From an uncultured Megasphaera sp. (GTDB lineage Bacteria; Bacillota; Negativicutes; Veillonellales; Megasphaeraceae): 7,015 nucleotides of DNA. Positions 1 through 5,610 of this stretch are shown one piece after another (position 1 is the first letter of the stretch; the number at the start of each line of letters is the position of its first letter). The stretch lies in assembly GCF_958350005.1 (NCBI RefSeq), contig NZ_CATWFF010000110.1, forward strand, positions 1-7,015, written 5' to 3'. The position numbers and the translations under genes were made by a program. The notes under the pieces were generated by a model that was given only the letters and a program-made list of their open reading frames with translations, was not told the origin of the DNA and did no database searches.

Positions 1-78
1 CTGTATCCGGCATCGGCGTATATGGCTGATCTGGCAGTGCGGGCAGTCGATACATTAAAGGGGAAATATAATGATTAA
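1..78 (+). CDS. C-terminal end of an unidentified upstream protein (partial)
   Basis: Reading frame 1 is open from the first base to a TAA at 76-78 and encodes 25 residues that begin LYPASAYMADLAV and end in LKGKYND. Its 5' part lies outside the window, so I cannot name the protein. Support for it being real: codon use resembles the neighbours, and its stop overlaps the metN start in the arrangement ATGATTAA (71-78), typical of translational coupling. The metN ribosome binding site (about 57-64) lies inside it. The context suggests a gene co-transcribed with the importer, perhaps an amino-acid-handling enzyme, but that is a guess from position only. Confidence 0.55.
   Translation: MYPASAYMADLAVRAVDTLKGKYND
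57..64 (+). promoter_or_regulatory. Ribosome binding site of metN
   Basis: AAAGGGGA lies 6 bases before the ATG at 71, inside the last codons of the upstream frame. It fixes the metN start at 71 and fits coupled translation with the upstream gene. Confidence 0.75.
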
Positions 79-1096
79 ATTTTTAGATGTAAGTAAATCC
101 TTTTCCGGTAAAGGCGAAACGGTCCATGCTCTGCAGCATGTGTCCTTTACCATTGAAGACGGCGATATATTCGGCGTTATCGGCTTCAGCGGTGCCGGCA
201 AATCGACGCTTCTGCGCATGGTCAATGCCCTGGAAAAGCCGACCGACGGCCATGTGGAAATTGACGGACAGAATATTGATACCCTGTCTCATAGTGAACT
301 GCGTAAGGTACGCAAGAAAATCGGCATGGTCTTTCAGCAGTTCAACCTGCTGGAATCGAAATCTGTATACGATAATGTGGCCATTCCGCTGGTCCTGAAT
401 AAAACGGAGAAGTCCGCCATTCATGCCCGGGTCATGGAGCTTTTGGAATTCGTCGGCCTCGCCGATAAAGCCCAGGCCTATCCGAGTCAGCTGTCTGGCG
501 GACAGAAACAGCGTGTCGGCATTGCCCGGGCCCTGGCGACGAACCCGTCTATTCTGCTGTGCGATGAAGCGACGAGTGCCCTTGATCCGGAAACGACAGA
601 CGCTATTTTGCGGCTTCTGGAAAAAATCAACCGCGAACTGAATATTACCATTCTCGTCGTTACGCATCAGATTCAGGTTATTCAGCAGCTGTGCAACCGC
701 GTCGCCGTCATGGAACACGGCAACGTCGTCGAATTGGGCAGCGTCCTCGATGTATTCAGCAATCCCAAGCAGGATATGACCCGGCGGTTTGTCCAGACCG
801 TCATTCCCGACCGCATTCCTGACAGCGTAGCTGCGGGCCTGAAAGCCCAGAAGACGCCGTACAGCCTGCTGCGAATCCGCTTCCTCGGCGATAATGCAAC
901 GGACAACATTCTCTACCACATCAATACGGTGCTCCAGGTAGAAACGAATATCGTCTTCGCCTCGGTCTGTGAACTGCAGCATACAGTACTGGGTATTTTT
1001 ATCATTCAGGTTATGGGAGATCACGATACGGTACAGAAGGTAACGGATTATATTGACTCCCAGAACATTCAATGGCAGGAGGTACATCTTTCATGA
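71..1096 (+). CDS. metN: Methionine ABC importer ATP-binding protein MetN
   Basis: This cytoplasmic ATPase powers a MetNIQ importer for methionine and related amino acids. The 341-residue length is normal for the family. Visible motifs are Walker A GFSGAGKST (38-46), the Q-loop Gln at 89-90, signature LSGGQ (141-145), Walker B ILLCDEATSALD (161-172, catalytic Glu166) and the switch His199. After the nucleotide-binding domain, residues from about 260 to 338 form a C-terminal region matching the ACT-like NIL domain. In known MetN proteins this domain binds methionine and shuts transport down when the cell is replete (transinhibition), so feedback control is likely kept here. The start at 71 has a good ribosome binding site. 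The stop TGA (1094-1096) overlaps the metI ATG as ATGA, so the two are coupled. The operon promoter, and any methionine riboswitch, lies upstream of the window. Confidence 0.95.
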   Translation: MIKFLDVSKSFSGKGETVHALQHVSFTIEDGDIFGVIGFSGAGKSTLLRMVNALEKPTDGHVEIDGQNIDTLSHSELRKVRKKIGMVFQQFNLLESKSVYDNVAIPLVLNKTEKSAIHARVMELLEFVGLADKAQAYPSQLSGGQKQRVGIARALATNPSILLCDEATSALDPETTDAILRLLEKINRELNITILVVTHQIQVIQQLCNRVAVMEHGNVVELGSVLDVFSNPKQDMTRRFVQTVIPDRIPDSVAAGLKAQKTPYSLLRIRFLGDNATDNILYHINTVLQVETNIVFASVCELQHTVLGIFIIQVMGDHDTVQKVTDYIDSQNIQWQEVHLS

Positions 1097-1752
1097 TAGA
1101 CTTAGGCGTTCCAAACGAACAGATTTTACTGGCTGCCCAGCAGACGATCTACATGGTCTTCGTTTCGCTGGTTATCGGTACGATTATTGCCGTCATTATG
1201 GCCGTTACGCTGGTGCTGACCAACTCTGACGGCATCTTGAAAAACAAATATATTTTCAATGTCCTCAATACGGTCATCAACATTATCCGCAGTATTCCCT
1301 TCATCATCCTGATGGTCTTTATTTTACCGCTGACCAAGATGATTGTCGGTACCCGTATTGGCACGACTGCCGCTCTGGTACCGCTGATTATCTTCATAGC
1401 GCCATACCTGACGCGGCTCTTTGAAAACTCCATTCTCGACGTAAGCAAGGGTATCGTCGAAGCGGCGCAGGCCATGGGAGCATCGTACTTTGAAATTGTC
1501 TGGTACTTCCTGCTTCCGGAAGCGAAGAGTTCGCTGATTCTGTCCGTTACGACCGGCACGATCGGCCTTATTGGTGCGACTGCCATGGCCGGTGCCATCG
1601 GTGCCGGCGGTGTCGGCGACCTGGCCCTGACCTACGGGTATGAACGGATGAATACGCCGCTCATGATGTTTACAGTCGTCATTCTGGTTATTTTTGTGCA
1701 GATCATTCAGTCTATTGGCAATCACTTTGCTTTTAAGACGCGAAATCACTGA
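1093..1752 (+). CDS. metI: Methionine ABC importer permease MetI
   Basis: This inner-membrane permease forms the homodimeric channel that MetN drives. With the start at 1093 it has 219 residues, the usual MetI size. I chose this ATG over the in-frame ATG at 1072 because GGAGG (1079-1083) stands 9 bases before it and it overlaps the metN stop as ATGA. About five hydrophobic segments are visible, near residues 14-43, 55-80, 92-107, 146-171 and 188-212. The cytoplasmic EAA coupling loop, which docks on the ATPase, runs from EAAQAMGAS (123-131) to LLPEA (140-144). The glycine-rich stretch GAIGAGGVGDLA (167-178) is typical of the MetI family. Nothing is truncated or unusual. Confidence 0.95.
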   Translation: MIDLGVPNEQILLAAQQTIYMVFVSLVIGTIIAVIMAVTLVLTNSDGILKNKYIFNVLNTVINIIRSIPFIILMVFILPLTKMIVGTRIGTTAALVPLIIFIAPYLTRLFENSILDVSKGIVEAAQAMGASYFEIVWYFLLPEAKSSLILSVTTGTIGLIGATAMAGAIGAGGVGDLALTYGYERMNTPLMMFTVVILVIFVQIIQSIGNHFAFKTRNH

Positions 1753-1778
1753 TTGCGTGTCTTGCTATTATATTACAT

Positions 1779-1791
1779 CAATATTATATTG
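1779..1791 (+). repeat. Perfect 6+1+6 palindrome before metQ
   Basis: CAATAT-T-ATATTG is a perfect inverted repeat, one base before the end of which the metQ ribosome binding site begins (GGGGGAG, 1791-1797). It lies in the 51-base AT-rich metI-metQ gap, which also holds TATTATATT twice (1766-1774 and 1782-1790). It could be a small operator or a weak hairpin near the ribosome binding site. In AT-rich DNA such short symmetry can arise by chance, so a function is unproven. Confidence 0.3.
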
Positions 1792-1803
1792 GGGGAGTTA
1801 GTT

Positions 1804-2637
1804 ATGAAATTGACAGCATGGAAAAAATTAGGCGTTCTGGCAATGGTCCTGGCTCTGGGAGCCTCAGTTCTCGCCGGCTGCGGCGGCGACAATGCCAGCA
1901 GCAGTGCCAAGAAAGAATTAACATACGGAAGGTCTCAGGGACCGTATTCGGAATTGTTTGAACAGGGCGTCAAACCGATTCTGGAAAAGAAAGGCTACAA
2001 GATTACGGGCAAAGACATGTCGGACCTCCTGCAGGCTGACGTAGCGCTGAATGAAGGGGAAGTAGACTTCAACGTCGAACAGCATACGGCGTATATGGAA
2101 AACTTCAACCAGAAACAGGGCGGCCATCTGGTTGCGCTGACACCGATTCCGACCGTTCCGGCCGGTATTTATGCCGGATCGAAGACCTCTTTGGATCAGG
2201 TTGCTGACGGCGATACCGTTGCCGTTCCGAATGATGCAGCCAACACGGCCCGTGCTTATGCGCTGCTGCAGAAAGCTGGCTGGATTAAACTGGATCCGAA
2301 AAAAGACCTGTCTACCGTTACGCAGCAGGATATTATCGAAAATCCGCATAATCTGAAATTTACGGAAATGAAATCTCTGAATATCCCCGCTGTCCGCAGC
2401 GATTTTGCCTTCATCGTCATTACAGGATCCATCGTATATAATGCGAAAATCGATCCGTCTACGGCATTGATGAAAGAAGATATTCTGCCTCATCTGCTCC
2501 TGCAGCTGGTCGTAGAAGACAAGAACAAAGATGCTCAGTGGGCTAAAGACATTGTCGCTGCCTACCATTCCGATGAATTTAAGGAATACCTGAAGACCCA
2601 CAACAATGGCTTGTGGTTTGTTCCGGAAAACAAGTAA
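1804..2637 (+). CDS. metQ: MetQ/NlpA-family substrate-binding lipoprotein of the ABC importer
   Basis: This extracytoplasmic solute-binding protein delivers substrate to MetNI. The start at 1804 follows GGGGGAG (1791-1797) and gives 277 residues; the frame extends upstream only through a TTG without a ribosome binding site. Residues 1-25 are a lipoprotein signal peptide (Lys-rich start, hydrophobic core, lipobox LAGC) with Cys26 as the lipidated residue. A Ser/Ala-rich tether follows. Family marks include VPNDAANTARAYALL (141-155) and Asn90 plus Gln93-His94 in DFNVEQHTAY. The classical motif near 'NgNYA' instead reads VITGSIV (205-211), and the usual Phe before QH is Glu92. The position after metNI makes it the cognate binding protein, but these changes mean substrates other than L-methionine (D-methionine, oxidised forms, another amino acid) are possible. 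Confidence 0.9.
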   Translation: MKLTAWKKLGVLAMVLALGASVLAGCGGDNASSSAKKELTYGRSQGPYSELFEQGVKPILEKKGYKITGKDMSDLLQADVALNEGEVDFNVEQHTAYMENFNQKQGGHLVALTPIPTVPAGIYAGSKTSLDQVADGDTVAVPNDAANTARAYALLQKAGWIKLDPKKDLSTVTQQDIIENPHNLKFTEMKSLNIPAVRSDFAFIVITGSIVYNAKIDPSTALMKEDILPHLLLQLVVEDKNKDAQWAKDIVAAYHSDEFKEYLKTHNNGLWFVPENK

Positions 2638-2657
2638 TACTGTCCTGACATTGGGTC

Positions 2658-2691
2658 AAAACGCTTCATACGTTGGTGTGAAGCGTTTTTT
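2658..2691 (+). terminator. Intrinsic terminator of the metNIQ operon
   Basis: A perfect 11-base-pair stem, AAAACGCTTCA (2658-2668) with TGAAGCGTTTT (2679-2689), closes a 10-base loop and runs into a T tract (TTTTTT, 2686-2691). It begins about 20 bases after the metQ stop. The A/T symmetry could also allow some activity on the minus strand, but no convergent gene is visible. Confidence 0.9.
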
Positions 2692-2709
2692 ATTATGTAA
2701 TGTATTGCC

Positions 2710-2738
2710 TTTTCATGACATAAAAAATGCCCTATAAT
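2710..2738 (+). promoter_or_regulatory. Predicted sigma-70-type promoter of the methyltransferase-repressor gene
   Basis: A consensus -10 TATAAT (2733-2738) is paired with a weak -35 TTTTCA (2710-2715) at 17-base spacing. It lies after the metQ terminator, so the next gene has its own promoter. CCCTATA overlaps the -10 and resembles one half of CsoR-type operators, but no symmetric second half is visible. Confidence 0.6.
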
Positions 2739-2795
2739 AGATATATTCATGTAATACACGTAAAGGAGTCTGTACGAATATAGCGCAGGCAGCTG

Positions 2796-3758
2796 GTGAA
2801 GAAATTGGATAAAGATCATATCTTTTTTGAAAATTATGCCGGTACATGGGACCGGGATCGAAAGGAAGACCGACAGAAGCTGGAATATCTCCTGCAGCTG
2901 GCGGGCATTCAGCCTGGGCAGTACCTGCTTGATGCCGGCTGTGGCACAGGTATTCTCCTGCCCTATCTCAGCGATGCTGTCGGCGAAGAAGGCCAGGTGG
3001 AAGGCATGGACTATTCGCGGCAAATGCTGAAGCGGGGGCAAGAAAAATTCGGCAGTCTGCCAAATGTCGTCTTTACGGAAGGAAATTTGCTGAAATATTC
3101 TTTTCCTCCTCACGTCTATGACGGAGTTATTTGTTTAAATATATATCCTCACCTGTATCAGCACAGCCGGGAATTTTTCCGCACTGTCTTTCAGGCGTTG
3201 AAGCAGGACGGCTACTTCGTCATCATGCACGATATGCCGCGGCAGCAGGTAAACCGTATTCACAGCCGTGCAGATAGTAGTGCAGCAGTACTGCCGCCGG
3301 TGGACATGATGGCAGCATCTCTGATCAGTGCGGGGTTTTCCGTCTATGCGGCCATGGATACGGAAGACTATTATTTTATCAAGGTTGTAAAGAAGCATGA
3401 TGAGCCGTATATTCACGAGACTGCCGGAGAAGACGACGAGATGCTGTCGATGCCGGCTTCCCATGGCGGTCACGCTGCAGGGGAGCACCATCATCACAGT
3501 CATACACAGACGAAAGTTGTCCTGAACCGGCTGGCCCGGGTCAGCGGCCATCTGGAAGCCATACGGCGAATGGTGGAAGACGGCAGGGACTGCAGCGATA
3601 TCCTGATTCAGCTGGCTGCTGTTCATTCAGCCATTGGCAGCGTGAGCAAGGTGATTTTAAAAGACCACATTGATCACTGCATTGTCGATGCCATTCGCAG
3701 CCACGATACGGATGCGGTGGAGCACCTGAAAAAGGCTATCAGCACGCTTATGAAATAG
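2796..3758 (+). CDS. SAM-dependent methyltransferase fused to a CsoR/RcnR-family metal-sensing repressor domain
   Basis: This is a 320-residue two-domain protein. Residues 1 to about 198 form a class I methyltransferase: motif I LDAGCGTG (45-52), the acidic residue Asp72 expected to bind the SAM ribose, and a second-half signature HDMPRQQVNRIH (145-156) seen in a branch of 'methyltransferase type 11' enzymes. The methyl acceptor is unknown. Residues about 199-236 are an acidic, then His-rich linker (His223, 226, 231-234, 236). Residues about 237-320 are a complete CsoR/RcnR/FrmR (DUF156) domain, with RLARVSGHLEAIRRMVEDGR followed by Cys266, His291 and Cys295. Known members are tetrameric helical DNA-binding repressors that release DNA on binding Cu(I), Ni(II)/Co(II) or electrophiles. 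His234-Cys266-His291-Cys295 repeats the 32/25/4 spacing of InrS and RcnR ligands. The start is uncertain: GTG 2796, or TTG 2805 with GGTGA in front; TAG at 2781 bars an earlier start. No metal exporter gene is adjacent. Fold calls are firm; joint function is inference. Confidence 0.85.
   Translation: MKKLDKDHIFFENYAGTWDRDRKEDRQKLEYLLQLAGIQPGQYLLDAGCGTGILLPYLSDAVGEEGQVEGMDYSRQMLKRGQEKFGSLPNVVFTEGNLLKYSFPPHVYDGVICLNIYPHLYQHSREFFRTVFQALKQDGYFVIMHDMPRQQVNRIHSRADSSAAVLPPVDMMAASLISAGFSVYAAMDTEDYYFIKVVKKHDEPYIHETAGEDDEMLSMPASHGGHAAGEHHHHSHTQTKVVLNRLARVSGHLEAIRRMVEDGRDCSDILIQLAAVHSAIGSVSKVILKDHIDHCIVDAIRSHDTDAVEHLKKAISTLMK
3426..3443 (+). promoter_or_regulatory. Possible internal translation start for a free repressor
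   Basis: GGAGA (3426-3430) precedes an in-frame ATG (3441, Met216 of the fusion) by 10 bases. Initiation there would give a 105-residue protein holding the whole His-rich segment and CsoR domain, close to the normal size of a stand-alone repressor. It may be active or a relic of two formerly separate genes. Confidence 0.35.
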
Positions 3759-3789
3759 GCGGCGCAGCAGTCGGAAACAGAGAAAACTA

Positions 3790-3798
3790 TGATATAAT
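3790..3798 (+). promoter_or_regulatory. Extended -10 promoter of the macro-domain operon
   Basis: TGATATAAT contains a perfect TATAAT (3793-3798) with the TGn extension directly before it. No good -35 is seen at 16-18 bases, as is usual for extended -10 promoters. The 78-base gap contains no terminator, so readthrough from the fusion gene is also possible. The ribosome binding site AAAGGA (3822-3827) lies 9 bases before the ATG at 3837. Confidence 0.65.
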
Positions 3799-3836
3799 AC
3801 AACCAGAGTTATGTATACCGTAAAGGATGTGATACT

Positions 3837-4631
3837 ATGCAGTTTCGCGTATTGCTGGGCGATATAACGACGTGGCACGCTGACGGAATCGTGAATTCAG
3901 CCAGCTCCAGCCTGCTGGGACTCAGCGGCGGCACTGACAACGCCATTCACCGGGCCGGGGGCATTTCCCTGACTTCTGCCTGCCGTGCGCTGAAAGGCTG
4001 CCATACTGGCGATGCCAAAGTAACTTTTGGCTATAAACTGCCGGCGAAATACGTCATTCATGCTGTTGGGCCCATCTGGGTCGGCGGCAAGCGGGGCGAA
4101 GAAGAAGAGCTTGTTTCCTGTTACCGCAAAAGCCTGCTCCTGGCAGAAGAAAAAAAGATAGGATATCTGGCGTTTACATCGATCAGCACGGAAGACAAGC
4201 GCTATCCCCGTCAGCGGGCGGCAGCGGCAGTCATTCCGGTCATTCTTTCAGAAGGCGCATATTTTACCCGTATCGACATGGTCTGCACCGACGAAGCCAT
4301 GCAGGACATATACACGCGGGCTGCTGTTCTGTTCTGGCTCCGCCGACTGAATGACGGCCATTGCGATGGACAGAGCAGTCTGGTAGACGAAGCGATGATT
4401 GCCCTGGTCATGCTGCGCGTCAGCGCTGACAAGCCCGATCCCATTGCCCTGGCTGAACGGGTACGGCAGATGCGGCGCGTTTTGCGGCCCTTTCTGGATA
4501 TGAGTCAGCCGCGGAGTATTTTGGATATGGAACAGGCCGCCGATCAGGTCATGGCGTCGTACCGGACACTGGACGAGCTGCAGGCGGACAGTAATCTTGG
4601 CGACACAGTGCCGCCGTATTATCAGGCCTAG
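3837..4631 (+). CDS. Divergent macro-domain protein (ADP-ribose-binding fold) with C-terminal extension
   Basis: Residues 1 to about 163 are a macro domain of the MacroD/YmdB type, which binds ADP-ribose and often removes it from proteins or O-acetyl-ADP-ribose. Support: GDI (8-10), DGIVN (16-20), TDNAIHRAGG (33-42), GCHTGDAKVTFGYKLP (54-69), IHAVGPIW (74-81) and a loop starting IST (116-118). Differences are marked. The usual NAAN is NSAS (20-23), so the catalytic Asn is Ser23; there is a one-residue insertion before the conserved Asp34; and the glycine loop ISTGxYGYP reads ISTEDKRYP (116-124). Residues about 164-264 form a mostly helical, Arg- and Met-containing extension I do not recognise; single-domain macro proteins stop before it. 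The protein may bind a nucleotide without hydrolysing it, or use another ligand. The stop lies 19 bases before the next gene, implying one operon. Confidence 0.85.
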   Translation: MQFRVLLGDITTWHADGIVNSASSSLLGLSGGTDNAIHRAGGISLTSACRALKGCHTGDAKVTFGYKLPAKYVIHAVGPIWVGGKRGEEEELVSCYRKSLLLAEEKKIGYLAFTSISTEDKRYPRQRAAAAVIPVILSEGAYFTRIDMVCTDEAMQDIYTRAAVLFWLRRLNDGHCDGQSSLVDEAMIALVMLRVSADKPDPIALAERVRQMRRVLRPFLDMSQPRSILDMEQAADQVMASYRTLDELQADSNLGDTVPPYYQA

Positions 4632-4640
4632 GGAAGGAGA
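4632..4640 (+). promoter_or_regulatory. Ribosome binding site deciding the CpXC gene start
   Basis: GGAAGGAGA lies 10 bases before the ATG at 4651. The frame is open further upstream from 4597, but that region overlaps the macro-domain gene and has no such site, so 4651 is preferred. Confidence 0.75.
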
Positions 4641-4650
4641 AACAGTATAT

Positions 4651-5448
4651 ATGGGAACACGAGAAACAACAATCAAGGTTACATGTCCGGCGTGCCATCA
4701 TGCCGGCACCTTTGCCGCCTGGGACTGCATTGATGGAGGCGAGGCGCCGGAACTGCGGCACCGCATCCTTCATGACGACACCTTGTTTTTTTATGAATGT
4801 CCTAAGTGTCACAGGCAGGTTCGTATAGAAGCACCTTGTCTGTACATCGACCGGGACCGGAAGTTCATGGTCTGGCATCTGCCGGAGCAGAAGGCGCCCG
4901 TTTTTGCAGATGAAGCATGCCAGACTGCCGGCATTGTTGAGGCTGAGGGATATGTCTGCCGCCTGGCTCTGACCTGGGGCGAATGGCGGGAAAAGATACT
5001 GGAACTGGAAAGCGGCTATGACGACAGGCTGTATGAAATTATCAAGTACGGAGCCTATCAGCTGATTCGCAAAGAAGATCGGGAAAAACTGCCCGTTCAG
5101 GCCTATCACATTGATTATGACAGTGACAGCAGTGCTGCCGATGCCCTGGCGCTGGTATTTATGGACCAGACGAAGAAGGGAATGGGCTATACCTATCCCG
5201 TTACAGCCCGCGTCCGGGACGTTACGAGTGAACTGTTTCAGCCTCTGCTGGACCGGCTGCCGGCCGATGAAGGACCGAAGCGGCTGTACCGGTATAACTA
5301 TGACTGGGCGAAACAGTTTGTGGAATACGTCATGCACTGGGCCTCTTCACAGGACAGCGGCACAGCTTACAGAAAGCTCCTGGGATTCTGGATTCAGACG
5401 CTGGGAAAAGAACTGTTTCAGCAGCCTGTAACTCCTAAACAGGGATAA
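4651..5448 (+). CDS. CpXC-domain protein with C-terminal extension
   Basis: The 265-residue protein starts with a CpXC domain, named for its two Cys-Pro-x-Cys pairs: CPAC (12-15) and CPKC (50-53), likely four zinc ligands. Other family marks are PELRHRIL (33-40), LFFYECP (45-51), the PCLYIDRDRKFMV stretch (62-74) and, near the end of the domain, EKILELESGYDDRLYEIIKY (114-133). The family has no established biochemical role. Residues from about 134 to 265 are soluble, rich in Tyr, Trp and acidic residues, and not recognised. There is no signal peptide or membrane segment, so it should be cytoplasmic. It sits 19 bases after the macro-domain gene and probably shares its transcript, which hints at a joint role, but no direct evidence says what. 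Confidence 0.85.
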   Translation: MGTRETTIKVTCPACHHAGTFAAWDCIDGGEAPELRHRILHDDTLFFYECPKCHRQVRIEAPCLYIDRDRKFMVWHLPEQKAPVFADEACQTAGIVEAEGYVCRLALTWGEWREKILELESGYDDRLYEIIKYGAYQLIRKEDREKLPVQAYHIDYDSDSSAADALALVFMDQTKKGMGYTYPVTARVRDVTSELFQPLLDRLPADEGPKRLYRYNYDWAKQFVEYVMHWASSQDSGTAYRKLLGFWIQTLGKELFQQPVTPKQG

Positions 5449-5462
5449 TATACAGCCCTGGA

Positions 5463-5488
5463 GGGACAAAGTCGTCCCACTAACTTTT
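5463..5488 (+). terminator. Weak hairpin after the CpXC gene, doubtful terminator
   Basis: GGGAC (5463-5467) pairs with GTCCC (5474-5478) around six bases. The only T run (TTTT, 5485-5488) starts seven bases later. The stem is short and the tract is displaced, so termination would be inefficient; some readthrough into the enolase gene is likely. Confidence 0.25.
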
Positions 5489-5522
5489 ACCTGTTCTATA
5501 TACTAGATTGCGGCCCGTGGTG

Positions 5523-5528
5523 TATAAT
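5523..5528 (+). promoter_or_regulatory. Predicted promoter (-10) of the enolase gene
   Basis: TATAAT at 5523-5528 is a perfect -10; no convincing -35 stands 16-18 bases upstream. Transcription from here would give a leader of roughly 75 bases. The leader holds a small hairpin (TGCCG 5547-5551 with CGGCA 5563-5567) and the octamer ACATACTG twice (5555-5562, 5579-5586). The ribosome binding site AAAGGAG (5593-5599) precedes the ATG at 5611. Confidence 0.55.
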
Positions 5529-5610
5529 ACGAGTATAGACTGTATATGCCGTTTACATACTGCGGCAATAGAATGGGAACATACTGTACAACAAAGGAGA
5601 CTGGATACTC

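Noticed and set aside
83..1087. Long open frame on the minus strand opposite metN
   Set aside because: It is the antisense shadow of a clear ABC ATPase gene, has no ribosome binding site and shows no recognisable protein features.
1072..1095. Earlier ATG for metI at 1072
   Set aside because: The ATG at 1093 has GGAGG in front and overlaps the metN stop as ATGA; the upstream ATG has no such site and would add seven atypical residues.
1753..1803. N-terminal extension of metQ from TTG 1753
   Set aside because: It would put 17 residues before a standard lipoprotein signal peptide and ignore the GGGGGAG site before ATG 1804.
2726..2745. CCCTATA over the -10 of the fusion gene as a CsoR operator
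   Set aside because: Known operators of this family are symmetric with GC tracts on both sides or a long G tract; only one half-like element is visible here, and it overlaps an ordinary TATAAT.
3759..3836. Terminator between the fusion gene and the macro-domain gene
   Set aside because: No stem followed by a T run is visible in this gap.
4549..5337. 262-codon minus-strand frame across the macro/CpXC junction
   Set aside because: The plus-strand CpXC motifs and ribosome binding sites account for this region; the minus frame has no credible start or domain.
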